Part shown: in pieces, positions 15,142-24,209 of the stretch
How positions within the stretch are numbered: the stretch's first letter is position 1
Layout of the letters: every line of letters begins with the position of its first letter
DNA from: Methanoplanus sp. FWC-SCC4
GTDB taxonomy: Archaea > Halobacteriota > Methanomicrobia > Methanomicrobiales > Methanomicrobiaceae
Direction of reading: 5' to 3'
NCBI RefSeq assembly: GCF_032878975.1
Contig: NZ_CP043875.1
Location: forward strand, 496,001-560,000
DNA: 64,000 bases
Translations under genes and position numbers: made by a program
The notes under the pieces: model-generated
Database searches by the model: none
Told to the model about the DNA's origin: nothing
The model's input: only the letters and a program-made list of their open reading frames with translations

Positions 15142-17400
15142 TCATAATAATCTGTAATGCTCTTTTGGTACCAGTATCTCAAATCTGGCACCAGAGTTAT
15201 AAACTCCGGTTTCTGATATTAAAATGCCTGTTATGGACAGTATTTCCCTTGATAAAAATAGGCCGAATCCGGTATTTTTGTAATACTGTCTTCTGAATAT
15301 CTTCTCCTTTACATCAGAAGGGATACCTGTCCCGTCATCTTCATAGATTATTAAAATGTCCTTTTTGTCAGGAGATATTTCATAAGAGAATTTGATTTTG
15401 GTAATAGTTTCTCCGTGTCTTAATGCATTATCAAAAAGATTGTAGATTACTTTTTCAAATAAAGGATCGGCATATATCAAAATATGATTAAGTTTATTTT
15501 CGACATTAAATCCTGAAAAAGAAGGATCAGCAGAGTATGTGTCAATAATCTCTCCGACATTGTACCAGTCAGGGGAATACACTCCTAAATCCTGATAGTC
15601 CTTTGTGAAAAGTATCTGCGTTCTTATAGCTTCAACAGACTCAGAAACTTTATTTATCTGATATTTTATTTCAGAATCATGTTTTAATTCTTCATTTTCA
15701 TTAATTAGTTCAATATAACCGACTGCGATGGTAAGCTTGTTAAGAATATCATGTCTTGTTATGTTGTTTAAAAGATTGAGTTTTTTGTTTACAGTTTCAA
15801 GTGCTTTTCGTGATCTGTTTCTCTCTGTTACATCACGTAATATCCCGTAACCTGTCCCTTTTATTGGATCAATTATCTGTGAACTAATTTCCACTTCGAT
15901 GATTACCCCGTCTGATCTTCTCATCCGGATTTCAAAAAAAGCATTTTTGTTAGTTTTGGCTTCTTTGAACCGTTCATCATAAGATTTTTTTGTCTCTTCC
16001 GGTTTGCCTGATGTAAAATGCCCAAGGGTCTTGCCTTTCATCTGTTCTACAGTATATTTGAGCATTTCACAGACGGCATAATTTGCATCAAGAATTATTC
16101 CGTCATTTGTCAGAATAAAAATACCGTCTTTTGAGTTCTCAAAAAGATTTCTGTATTTCTCTTCACTGATTTTTTGGGATTCTTCGAGTTTTTTTCTATC
16201 AGTGATGTCTACAAGAGATGCAACTGTTTTTTTGGTGCCGGGGATTATTCCGACTGTGAGCATTATATCTTTGATATTCTGGTCTTTGTCGAGAAACCTG
16301 AATTCATAATTTCCAGGAGCAATTAATTTATCATCTCTTCTTTTATTGTGGAAATCCCTCATTTCTCTAAGATCTTCAGGAACGACAAATTCAGTCCATG
16401 ATTTTTTTCCTTCAATTTCATATTTATTATAGCCTGAAAGACTTTCATATTTTGAATTGACAAGAGAAAGTGTTGTATCCTCTTCAATTATCACAGTTGC
16501 AGACCCTGTGTTTTCAAAAATTGTTCTGTAGAATATTTCGGATTTTCTAAGAGACTGCTGAATATTTTTTAGTTCGGTTATATCAATACCAAGAGCGATA
16601 CTTCCGGCAGTTTCTCCGTTTTCATCTGTAAGCCTGTTTGAATTCCATGAAATTGTTTTATATTCGCCGTTTTTACATCGTATATCTGTTTCATATTTTT
16701 CGACATTTATCCCCGTTTTCAGTATATTTTCAGATACAATGACAATTTCCGACCTGTATTTTTCGTCAGGATAAAGCCATTCCCAGATTATTTTTTTTCC
16801 AAGAACTTCTGAGCGATCATAACCGGAAATTTGTTCTGCGGCACGATTCCAGAGTTTTACATTTCCTTCATTGTCAAGAATATTTATCCATATGGCAGCC
16901 GTATCAAGCATATGATCCTTGAAACGAAGAAGAAGTGAGAGTTTCTCCTTTTTTTTCTTTAGTTCATTTTGAATATTTTTTAAATCTGTGATGTCGACTA
17001 TGACACCAATTATCCCTCTGATATTCCCGTCTTTGTCTTCAAAGGTAGCTTTGTTGAATATTACATCATGAACAGATGAATCCGGCCAGATAACTTTTCC
17101 TTCATATTTTTGAATACCCGGATTATTGAAAAGTTCGTTGTCTTTTTTGTAATATACTTCTGCTATTTTTTCCGGAGCAATTTCAAAAACAGATTTGCCA
17201 ATGATATTTTCCGGTTTTTTTCCTAAATAGTTAAAAAATGCGGTATTTCCACCTATATATATCCCATTACGATTTTTAATAAATATTGGATTTGGGATAT
17301 TATCGATTATTGTTTGTGAAAACTGGTTTATTATATCAGAAATTACGATTTGATTATTGCTTTTATCAGAGGATGTTTCTGATTCATTAACCTCTTTCAT
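15142..17400 (-). CDS. Soluble multi-PAS sensor histidine kinase
   Basis: 752 residues. Four PAS domains follow one another (about 25-145, 155-280, 285-405, 410-530), the last with PAC-type DVTERNRSR. Then comes a dimerisation segment with NNITRHDILNKL, where His is the likely phosphate acceptor, and an ATPase domain with DNALRHG (N box), DDGTGIP (G1) and GFGLFLS (G2). There is no membrane segment, so it senses cytoplasmic signals. The RHDILN type of H-box is common in methanogen kinases. No response regulator lies next to it, so its partner is elsewhere. Confidence 0.9.
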   Translation of the reverse strand: MKEVNESETSSDKSNNQIVISDIINQFSQTIIDNIPNPIFIKNRNGIYIGGNTAFFNYLGKKPENIIGKSVFEIAPEKIAEVYYKKDNELFNNPGIQKYEGKVIWPDSSVHDVIFNKATFEDKDGNIRGIIGVIVDITDLKNIQNELKKKKEKLSLLLRFKDHMLDTAAIWINILDNEGNVKLWNRAAEQISGYDRSEVLGKKIIWEWLYPDEKYRSEIVIVSENILKTGINVEKYETDIRCKNGEYKTISWNSNRLTDENGETAGSIALGIDITELKNIQQSLRKSEIFYRTIFENTGSATVIIEEDTTLSLVNSKYESLSGYNKYEIEGKKSWTEFVVPEDLREMRDFHNKRRDDKLIAPGNYEFRFLDKDQNIKDIMLTVGIIPGTKKTVASLVDITDRKKLEESQKISEEKYRNLFENSKDGIFILTNDGIILDANYAVCEMLKYTVEQMKGKTLGHFTSGKPEETKKSYDERFKEAKTNKNAFFEIRMRRSDGVIIEVEISSQIIDPIKGTGYGILRDVTERNRSRKALETVNKKLNLLNNITRHDILNKLTIAVGYIELINENEELKHDSEIKYQINKVSESVEAIRTQILFTKDYQDLGVYSPDWYNVGEIIDTYSADPSFSGFNVENKLNHILIYADPLFEKVIYNLFDNALRHGETITKIKFSYEISPDKKDILIIYEDDGTGIPSDVKEKIFRRQYYKNTGFGLFLSREILSITGILISETGVYNSGARFEILVPKEHYRLL

Positions 17401-17518
17401 TAGGAAATGAAATGATTTTTCTGTATATAACCGTATTGTTTACCGATATTTATATGAAAAATTAGTGGATTAAAAAAATATAACTATCCATAAAAACAAT
17501 GATAATTTAATAATAAAA

Positions 17519-18193
17519 ATGACAGATTCTGAAATCTATGCTATCAGCATTTTAAGCGAAAACACCCAGGGAGTTTTAAGGGATGTTTCCAAGGTTATGG
17601 CATCACATGGTGCGAACATAGTTCTTGCACAGGCTTCTGTTTTGCCTTTATGTGGAGATGAGGGCAGGTCTTTTATTTATTTTGAGTTTGAGAATGTTGA
17701 TGATTTAAAAGCAATTTCTGATGATCTGGAAAAACTTAAAACCATCTACAATGTTACAACTTACCAGCCTCTTTCCAAGATATTTGGAAAAAGAGTGATA
17801 ATAATGGGCGGAGGAGCACAGGTTGCACAGGTTGCACTTGGTGCGGTAAATGAAGCAGATCGTCATAACATCCGTGGTGAGAGGATATCGGTGGATACAA
17901 TACCGCTTGTCGGAGAGAAGGATCTTGCTACAACAATTGAGGCTGTATGCAGACTCCCGAGAGTCTCGGTGCTTGTTTTAGCAGGTTCGCTTATGGGAGG
18001 CAGTATTACAGATTCCATTGAAATTGTAAAAGCCGCAGGGATACCTGTAATTTCTTTAAAGATGGCGGGAAGTGTTCCGTCTCATGTTGATCTTGTAGTG
18101 ACCGATCCTATACAGGCAGGAGTATTTGCTGTAATGCAGGCAAGCAATCTTGCTGTTTTTGATATAAACCGTGTAAGGGGGCGTGAGTTTTGA
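17519..18193 (+). CDS. ACT-domain protein, DUF5612-like
   Basis: 224 residues. The N-terminal ACT domain (about 5-80; SILSENTQGVLRDVSKVMA) is typical of amino-acid-binding regulators. It is followed by a methanogen-specific C-terminal domain with KRVIIMGGGAQVAQVALGAV and LVLAGSLMGGSITDSIEIV. I think the latter is DUF5612; its function is unknown to me. The last bases overlap the start of the sua5-like gene, so they are co-translated. The promoter lies in the 118-base gap shared with the divergent kinase gene. Confidence 0.78.
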   Translation: MTDSEIYAISILSENTQGVLRDVSKVMASHGANIVLAQASVLPLCGDEGRSFIYFEFENVDDLKAISDDLEKLKTIYNVTTYQPLSKIFGKRVIIMGGGAQVAQVALGAVNEADRHNIRGERISVDTIPLVGEKDLATTIEAVCRLPRVSVLVLAGSLMGGSITDSIEIVKAAGIPVISLKMAGSVPSHVDLVVTDPIQAGVFAVMQASNLAVFDINRVRGREF

Positions 18194-18765
18194 GATATAA
18201 AATTGATAAAGCTGTATCAGTTCTCCACCGTGACGGACTGATTGTATATCCGACTGAAACCGTTTATGGTCTTGGTTGCGATGCGTTTTCGGAAAATGCA
18301 ATAAAGCGTGTTTATGATGTCAAAAAGCGACAGATTTCAAAGCCGATTTCAATTGCCGTATCGGATATTGATATGGCCCTGGCTGTTGCAAAGATCAGCA
18401 AAACCGAACTTGAATTTATTGAAAGGTTTATGCCCGGACCTGTTACAATTATTGTGGAGGCAAAAAGCTGTATTCCTTCTGTTTTAACCGGAGGTACAGG
18501 TTTTATCGGGATACGTATTCCAAAAAATCCAATTGCAAGAAAGATTATTGAGGAGTTTGATGCACCGATTACATCCACCAGTGCAAATATTTCCGGCAGA
18601 AAATCTCCTATGGAGTTTAGTGAGATTACTGTAGTATATGACCTCTTTATTGACGGTGGAAAACTTTCAGGGATGCCAAGCACTGTTGTTGATGTGAAAA
18701 ACAAAAAAATTCTTCGTGAAGGAGAAAATATTGAAGAAATTGCCGGATTTCTGGCAGAATTATAA
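18190..18765 (+). CDS. Threonylcarbamoyl-AMP synthase, Sua5/YrdC family
   Basis: 191 residues. It makes L-threonylcarbamoyladenylate from threonine, bicarbonate and ATP, the first step of tRNA t6A synthesis. Seen are YPTETVYGLGCDA (nucleotide/threonine pocket), KRQISKPISIAVSD, MPGPVTIIVEAK and TSTSANISGRKSPM. It is the short YrdC-like form without the Sua5 C-terminal domain. The start is a TTG at 18190 overlapping the upstream stop by 4 bases. The KEOPS subunit Pcc1 that uses its product is encoded 8 kb away. Confidence 0.9.
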   Translation: MRYKIDKAVSVLHRDGLIVYPTETVYGLGCDAFSENAIKRVYDVKKRQISKPISIAVSDIDMALAVAKISKTELEFIERFMPGPVTIIVEAKSCIPSVLTGGTGFIGIRIPKNPIARKIIEEFDAPITSTSANISGRKSPMEFSEITVVYDLFIDGGKLSGMPSTVVDVKNKKILREGENIEEIAGFLAEL

Positions 18766-18786
18766 TTATTTTTTAAGGTTTTTCTT

Positions 18787-19719
18787 ATGTTGCCAATAAG
18801 ACTTAGAGATTTTCTAGAGGACAAAGACGGCAGACTGTATGCTGTTTCAGCTTATGATAATGAGGAGCGTGCAGGTTGCGTTCTTAGATATGTGCCGGAT
18901 GACGAAGGCGAGAGATGTTCGAAGAAGACAGGGCAGAGATATAAAAAGTATGATTTTGAACCTGCGTTTGAATATATAAAAAAATACAAGCCGGAATATC
19001 TTGATGTTGTTCATCGTGTCCCTCTTTCTGACATAAAGAGGGTTTTGAAGCCGGATCAGGAAATATCAGATGTAATGGAGAGAGACAGCCGTGTAAAGAG
19101 GCTTGCCGAAGTATTTGGAGTTCCTAAAGGTACTTTTGGCTGCACCGGCTCTCTTCTTTGCGGACTTGAAAATGAGCTTTCGGATATTGATATGGTTGTG
19201 TATGGGAAATACTGGTTCGTTGCCCAGCAGAATCTGATTGAAGCTGTCTCTAAAGGGGTAGTTTCGGCACTGTCCGATGATCTGTGGGATAAGGTCTATA
19301 ATAAGCGTGTTCCCGAGATTGATTATGATACCTTTGTTATGCATGAGAAGAGGAAGTGGAACAGAGGTGAGATTGACGGCACATACTTTGATCTGCTTTA
19401 TACAAGGGGCTATGAGAATCTAAATTCAGTCGAAATAAAAAAAGGCAAAGTCTTAGGCAAAAAAACAATAGAAGCCAAGGTTTTGGATGCTTCACTTTCA
19501 TTTGACAGTCCTGCGGTATATACTGTGGATCACCCCGAGATTTCAAAGGTGCTCTCGTTTACACATACTTATAGTGGTCAGGCGCTGGACGGTGAGATCA
19601 TTGAGGCATGCGGTGTTGTGGAAGATCAGGGCAATGAGAAATGGCTGATTGTAGGGACCACCCGTGAGGCGAAAGGTGAATATATTATATCAAAGACGCT
19701 TCTTGAAAATAGCAAATAA
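18787..19719 (+). CDS. Nucleotidyltransferase-domain protein (Pol beta superfamily)
   Basis: 310 residues. The central Pol-beta-type active site is clear: G-S at 121-122, followed by D133 and D135 (ELSDIDMVVYG). The N-terminal 100 residues include a basic segment around CSKKTGQRYKKYDF. The C-terminal region (about 230-310) looks like a beta-barrel RNA-binding-type domain. I recognise this as an archaeal family of predicted nucleotidyltransferases without assigned substrate. It follows sua5 by 21 bases in the same direction, which suggests an RNA-modification or RNA-processing role (inference). Confidence 0.75.
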   Translation: MLPIRLRDFLEDKDGRLYAVSAYDNEERAGCVLRYVPDDEGERCSKKTGQRYKKYDFEPAFEYIKKYKPEYLDVVHRVPLSDIKRVLKPDQEISDVMERDSRVKRLAEVFGVPKGTFGCTGSLLCGLENELSDIDMVVYGKYWFVAQQNLIEAVSKGVVSALSDDLWDKVYNKRVPEIDYDTFVMHEKRKWNRGEIDGTYFDLLYTRGYENLNSVEIKKGKVLGKKTIEAKVLDASLSFDSPAVYTVDHPEISKVLSFTHTYSGQALDGEIIEACGVVEDQGNEKWLIVGTTREAKGEYIISKTLLENSK

Positions 19720-19741
19720 TAATAAATTAATTTTATGGGGG

Positions 19742-20365
19742 TTAGCCTAAAGCGGCTAATCCTTTAAGATTCATGAGACCGTTGAATACGGTAAGATAAT
19801 CTTCTTTTCCATCTGTTACAAGGGTGTAAACGATGAATCTGTCGTCAACATTTACGTACTGGGCGATGGTATTTTCTATTTTGTCAATGCCTATCCATGC
19901 CGGGTACCCCTGAACAGTTGTGCTTTTAAATGATGCTTCTGTGGAATCAAACTCTATGAATCCTTCCCATCCTGCCATATAGCCGACGTCGTAGCCACCT
20001 GTGTCCTGAATAATTATATCAACACGTGCATCGCCGCCCATTTTTTGATCATATCCTTTTGATGCCCAGCTCCATGCATAGTCTGCTTCTGTCATCTGCA
20101 GTCCCACGGGTTCTTCCTGTTCCCAGTTGCCTGTAGCAGTTGGCAGGAATTCAATCAGTTTTGTATAGTGAACCGTCTGGACTGTTGTTTTTTCAGTTTC
20201 CTGAGCTGATGTTGTCTCCTCTGTTTTGGGGATATCTGACTGACCGGAAGATTCGGTTTGTGTGTCATCTGTTCCGGTGCAGCCTGAACAAAGAACTATT
20301 CCTATTGTTATTATGACTAATATAATAACCAATCCATTTTTAAAACTTAAATTACTCATTGGCAA
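19742..20365 (-). CDS. Predicted lipoprotein of unknown function
   Basis: 207 residues. An N-terminal hydrophobic helix (about 12-27) ends in the lipobox LCSGC, followed by a Thr/Glu/Gln-rich linker (about 30-65) and a compact domain with aromatic repeats such as YAWSWASKGYDQK. It should be anchored outside the membrane. I do not recognise the domain. Convergent with the nucleotidyltransferase gene, 22 bases apart. Confidence 0.72.
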   Translation of the reverse strand: MPMSNLSFKNGLVIILVIITIGIVLCSGCTGTDDTQTESSGQSDIPKTEETTSAQETEKTTVQTVHYTKLIEFLPTATGNWEQEEPVGLQMTEADYAWSWASKGYDQKMGGDARVDIIIQDTGGYDVGYMAGWEGFIEFDSTEASFKSTTVQGYPAWIGIDKIENTIAQYVNVDDRFIVYTLVTDGKEDYLTVFNGLMNLKGLAALG

Positions 20366-20432
20366 ATACCTCTGCGTATAATAAAATAGATAATATCATT
20401 GCTATATAAATATTTTCAGAAAACTGTCGGTA

Positions 20433-21098
20433 CTAAATAATGTCAGAGAGTCTTTTTGGGATTGTCGGGCATTGTTCTTTGAGGTAACATCTGGTGCAGG
20501 GGGCGTTTTCAGGCTTTTTTGGGATAAAACCCGATTTTATTTTGTGTGCGGTTTTGATTGCGTTTAGTGCATACCGTCTGTCTCTTGGCTGTGGTTTGCA
20601 TATTCTGCTTATTCCCGATGGTATATATTCAATAATTACTTCATCAAATTCTGTCCCGAAATGTTCACCGGCACATATCGAATAGCAGGCAGCTCGGATT
20701 CTGTCTGCTGTGTATATGCCGTTTTCAGGAGCGGTTATCGGGCGTGCTATTGCAATTTGGGGTTTGGAATTAAAGAACCTGTCAATAGTGCCGTGTATTT
20801 TTAATTTATCAGATTTTACCCTGACATCCGTTTGCGAGGCTCTTGGCCATCTTGTTTTTTTGCATGAGTCAATCCAGGATGAAAAAAGTTCTTTTGCCTC
20901 ATTGTCCATTTCCGGGTTTATCATCTCAATTTCTTCCCAGATATTTTCAGGTATGAGCTCTTCTCCAAGATGATATGATATCTGCTTGGCAATAGTGTAG
21001 TTCTCAGGTTCCGCGTCTTTTTTTTGTTTTTGTTCAATTACAAATCTGACCGGGCAGGTGTGACAGGATACTATTTTGGATATGCTTATTGATTCCAT
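20433..21098 (-). CDS. Cas4/Dna2-like Fe-S protein with degenerate nuclease site
   Basis: 221 residues. The layout fits Cas4: cysteines near the N-terminus (SCHTCPVRF, C12 and C15) and a C-terminal C-x2-C-x5-C (PCTRCYLKEQC), which together can hold a [4Fe-4S] cluster. The core has GTIDRFF, giving the PD-(D/E)xK aspartate, but the following strand reads QIAIARPI instead of the usual E-x-K, so catalysis is doubtful. No cas genes or CRISPR array lie in the window. It may be a stand-alone, possibly non-catalytic Cas4 relative with a DNA-repair or unknown role. Confidence 0.68.
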   Translation of the reverse strand: MESISISKIVSCHTCPVRFVIEQKQKKDAEPENYTIAKQISYHLGEELIPENIWEEIEMINPEMDNEAKELFSSWIDSCKKTRWPRASQTDVRVKSDKLKIHGTIDRFFNSKPQIAIARPITAPENGIYTADRIRAACYSICAGEHFGTEFDEVIIEYIPSGISRICKPQPRDRRYALNAIKTAHKIKSGFIPKKPENAPCTRCYLKEQCPTIPKRLSDII

Positions 21099-21230
21099 TA
21101 TTTTTACCGTTGATTTGCTTTGTAATTCCGGTTATGGTTTTTTAGGATCATGATTGAGGAAGAAATATATTTTTTTTAAAAACTTGTTTTATGATAAATC
21201 CTTATTTTCTCAGGCGATAAATATTATGTT

Positions 21231-21533
21231 ATGGAAAAGCGGGAAATTGCAGTTAATCTGCCTCAGGATCTTGATCCGGTTTATTCTAACAGGATTCAGG
21301 TTGCATATAAGGATGATGAGTTTACTTTTGTTTTCCTTCATGAGATTCCGGGCACCAATCACGCACGTGCCAAGGCTATTGTGTCAATAAGCCCGAAACA
21401 TGCAAAGAATTTTTCAGAAGTTTTGTCAAAGAGCGTTTTGGATTATGAGGCAAAGTTTGGTTCAATAAAGAGTGCGAATTCTGAAAATAAAGATGAAAGC
21501 AATTCAAATGTGACAATCAGGGGTTATTCCTGA
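21231..21533 (+). CDS. DUF3467 family protein
   Basis: 100 residues, soluble. The pattern IQVAYKDDEFTFVFLHEIPG and ARAKAIVSISPKHAKNFSEVL matches DUF3467, a small family in archaea and bacteria with no known function to me. The C-terminal 25 residues are Ser/Asn/Lys-rich and probably disordered. It is divergent from the Cas4-like gene over a 130-base gap. Confidence 0.8.
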   Translation: MEKREIAVNLPQDLDPVYSNRIQVAYKDDEFTFVFLHEIPGTNHARAKAIVSISPKHAKNFSEVLSKSVLDYEAKFGSIKSANSENKDESNSNVTIRGYS

Positions 21534-21678
21534 TTTATTCAATGAATTTTTAGAAAACTAAAAAAACAAATTTTTTAGAAACCCGTGTGTATATAGTGTC
21601 ATATTTATAAGTCTGAATACGCCGGTTTTATTATTTTTAAAGTACAATATGATATGGAGTTATTACTCATTTGTTGTG

Positions 21679-21749
21679 CCGTTGTGGCTTAGAGGTATAG
21701 CGGCTGATTCGTAATCAGCAGGCCGGGGGTTCAAATCCCTCCAGCGGCT
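21679..21749 (+). tRNA. tRNA-Thr (anticodon CGU)
   Basis: Cloverleaf with acceptor GCCGTTG/CAGCGGC, anticodon loop TTCGTAA (anticodon CGT), T-arm GGGGG-TTCAAAT-CCCTC and discriminator T, as usual for archaeal tRNA-Thr. It lies immediately upstream of an integrase remnant and is probably the attachment site of a former integrated element. Confidence 0.96.
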
Positions 21750-21811
21750 TCAGCCAATCATGTCCAAATCCCCCCCATAATACTTTTATAATTCTATTCT
21801 GAACTTTCTTT

Positions 21812-22352
21812 CATGGGAAATATAACCGCACCCTCCCGTACTGAAAGTAGTTTTCATTACGTCAAAACTGTCTATGCAGACAGGTCATTTGAAAAAGGAT
21901 TGAGAGAAGATCGAATAACTCATGATGATATTGATTTAATCTATGTATTCTATCCGAGCTTCAGGCATCACAGAATATTGGTCTTCTAAGAACAAACAAA
22001 ATCATCTATACTCTTGTAAACTGGAGAAGTTTCATATGTCCTTTCAGAGATGCAAAGATCGCTGACATCTACAAAGCAATTTCAGAATTAAAATCAGCAA
22101 ACACTCAAAAGGGAAGACCATACAAAGTCAATACATTCTATGTAATGTTCCTAAAGAGATTCTATGTCTGGATGATTGAAAACGAATATGTGGATCTTTC
22201 AAAGGAGAAGATCAAACGGATAAAACCCCCAAGAGAAGACCGTAGAACAAAACTTCCTGAACAGCTACTCTCAAAAGAAGAAATAGAATCGCTGCTCAAA
22301 AATTGTTTATCTTCAAGAGACCGGGAGTTAATTGCACTTCTCTATGAATCAG
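21812..22352 (+). pseudogene. Tyrosine recombinase (XerC-like integrase), frameshifted and truncated
   Basis: Starting at the ATG at 21812, the first frame reads MGNITAPSRTESSF and runs to DLIYVF. A shift near 21950 then moves to another frame that reads SELQASQNIGLLRTNKIIYT, through MFLKRFYVWMIENEYV to ELIALLYESGCR at about 22352. That is the core-binding domain plus the first catalytic-domain helix of the archaeal integrase family. The catalytic Arg region and everything after it, including the Tyr, are missing. It lies 62 bases after tRNA-Thr in the same direction, the classic arrangement of a tRNA-integrated element. Confidence 0.75.
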
Positions 22353-22690
22353 GCTGCCGTGTTTTTCTTTCTGTTTGTCTTCTTTCGATTCAACAAGACA
22401 CCATATGCCTGCTTCGAGCATTGCTTTCCCGATCTTTCCGTATGCGGGATACTGCTTTTCAAAGGCTTCGATGTCTTCCTTTGTTACTTTTCTTGAATTT
22501 TTCTGTATGGTCTCACCTAAAGTCGTGATGTTTTTGCAATGGCTTGCAGCGGTTTTTTTGTTTTTCTGTTAACCACCAGTTTTCTGCAAACCCATTTTCC
22601 GACGGCGTTTTGGAAATCCGCGGGGATTTGGTCGTCACTAAAAAGAAATGTTAAATCCCGGTCGTCATTGTTGCCGGCATTTCCCAACGC
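22353..22690 (-). pseudogene. Frameshifted ORF fragment of unknown family
   Basis: On the minus strand, one frame reads LGNAGNNDDRDLTFLF through KWVCRKLVVNRKTKKPLQAIAK. It then meets a stop at 22517-22519. The neighbouring frame continues naturally with NITTLGETIQKNSRKVTKED, then EDIEAFEKQYPAYGKIGKA, to about 22353. The switch point is a run of five A near 22535. Joined, it would be a protein of about 110 residues. It abuts the break in the integrase, so a rearrangement fused the two. I do not recognise the family. Confidence 0.45.
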
Positions 22691-22779
22691 TTAATTATTC
22701 TGTCTGATTTTTGGGATTTAAAGTTTAGGGGGGGAGTTTGGATGTGAGATATTAGAAGAATGTTTTGGATTTAAACATA

Positions 22780-23013
22780 TTATGAATTCATTTTCCAATA
22801 ATTTAAAAAATAATTCACTATTTCAATTACACTTAATATTATCAGAATTATGCAGAATATAATTGTTGATATGAAAACTACAAGTAATCCTGTTTCCAGA
22901 TTTATATTTAAAAACTTGAATGCTGGAGTGAGATAATTTGGAGTCAGTGCTATCAAAATAAGTATCATAATTAGAAAAATGAGAATAAAAGGTGAAATTG
23001 GAATTTTTTTCAT
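22780..23013 (-). CDS. Small two-helix membrane protein
   Basis: 77 residues. Two hydrophobic helices (about 9-27 and 41-66) are separated by a short polar loop. No family recognised. It begins 9 bases after the stop of the 23023-23610 membrane protein, on the same strand, so they are probably co-transcribed. Codon use is AT-rich like the surroundings. Confidence 0.6.
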   Translation of the reverse strand: MKKIPISPFILIFLIMILILIALTPNYLTPAFKFLNINLETGLLVVFISTIIFCIILIILSVIEIVNYFLNYWKMNS

Positions 23014-23022
23014 AATTTTACT

Positions 23023-23610
23023 TCATTTTTTCTCTGCCTTAATCTCTTCTGAATGCATTACTTCAGATTCTATCCCTTTAATGAAATCAGAAGTTTTTTT
23101 CTCAATATCATCCGAGAATACTTCTCCTACTCTCAACAGAAGGGCAATAGCCCATAATACAATAATTATGAGGATAATTCCTGCGAGTACATTGAATATG
23201 CTTGATAAAAAAGGCAGGAAAAATAAATATGCGATTACAACAACGAGAACATAGGCCAGACCACGAAATCCTCTCTGGTATTTGAGTAGTTTTTCTTCCT
23301 CTATCGTTTCTTTTCTTAATGTTGCAACTGCAGCATAAGATGCAATAGCATCAGTGATTGCTTTGACATCTCTAAGCACGGCAAACAAAATGATCAGCAA
23401 AGCAATCAGAACAATTGCAGCGATAAGCTTTTCAAGTCCAATCAGGCCGAGAAAAGTGGGATCACTTAGGAATCCCGAGAGTGGAAGAAAGATATAAACT
23501 GCAAATAGCCATATCAGAAAAGCTATAACCAATTTTACAAGGACTTTTGGAAACTTTTCTGCAACTGTTTTTCTTGCCTCCATCATTACATCAACAGCGG
23601 TTTCTGTCAT
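23023..23610 (-). CDS. Membrane protein of unknown function
   Basis: 195 residues. About four membrane helices: 24-45 and 58-80, then, after a polar coiled segment (about 80-112), 114-136 and 137-160. The acidic, lysine-rich C-terminus is presumably cytoplasmic. The N-terminal segment MTETAVDVMMEARKTVAEKF is amphipathic. I do not recognise a family. It and the following small membrane gene lie between a decayed element and the coiled-coil operon. Confidence 0.65.
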   Translation of the reverse strand: MTETAVDVMMEARKTVAEKFPKVLVKLVIAFLIWLFAVYIFLPLSGFLSDPTFLGLIGLEKLIAAIVLIALLIILFAVLRDVKAITDAIASYAAVATLRKETIEEEKLLKYQRGFRGLAYVLVVVIAYLFFLPFLSSIFNVLAGIILIIIVLWAIALLLRVGEVFSDDIEKKTSDFIKGIESEVMHSEEIKAEKK

Positions 23611-24209
23611 GGTTATCTCCGATGCTACCTAATGTTCTATATTCTATTTAATATTTATGTGATTTTTTAAATCGAATTTTCAATTTTATAATCAAAGTAC
23701 ATATTAATGATTATTCACTATGACCTCACTTTCACACCCCATGTCTGCTCTTAAAAATCAAAAATGCAAACCATATTTTTCATGAAAATTGAGATTTTGA
23801 ATAACATCATACTCCGGATCCAATAATGAGTGCAGCAGATATCAACTAATGTCTTAATATCGGAAACATTGGTAATTTTCCCTATAGTGTGAGAAAATCT
23901 TTGTTCTTTTAACTTTTTCTGGTAATTATTGGAATGTGTTACAAAATATTCAATTAAATCTTTGTAAATAAGGAAAAAAGCTAGAATGCAGAGATATATT
24001 GATATTTTATTGAGGTCTTTTTTCAAAACGATTTTTATATTAGCTAAAGAGGAGATCGTAGAATACAAGGTTTCTGTGAGGATGCATTTTTTTGAATCTG
24101 GTCGGCTTGAAGGGCAATTTATGCATTACTTTGTGATAAAAGAGTTTTTCGTGATAATATCAGGGTTGCCATCCCGGACAAAATCAATGATAAAATCTAT
24201 TGGGATAAT
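23611..24209. other. 600-base gap with no supportable gene
   Basis: AT-rich. A minus-strand frame of 105 codons at 23751-24068 is open but has no recognisable motif, no ribosome-binding site and unlikely composition (many Ile, Lys, Cys, Tyr). It may be a decayed gene. I see no terminal repeats or RNA fold. Confidence 0.35.

Larger units (their letters stand above)
21763..22742. repeat. Possible imperfect inverted repeat bounding the remnant
   Basis: TCCAAATCCCCCCC at 21763-21776 recurs inverted as TCCAAACTCCCCCCC on the minus strand at 22728-22742. The two copies enclose the broken integrase and the broken minus-strand ORF. They could mark element ends, but short C-runs arise by chance. Confidence 0.2.

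Noticed and set aside
20433-21098. CRISPR-Cas locus around the Cas4-like gene
   Set aside because: No repeat array and no other cas genes seen anywhere in the window.
23751-24068. Minus-strand frame of 105 codons
   Set aside because: No ribosome-binding site or motif, odd composition; overlaps an equally open plus-strand frame. Mentioned only as a gap.
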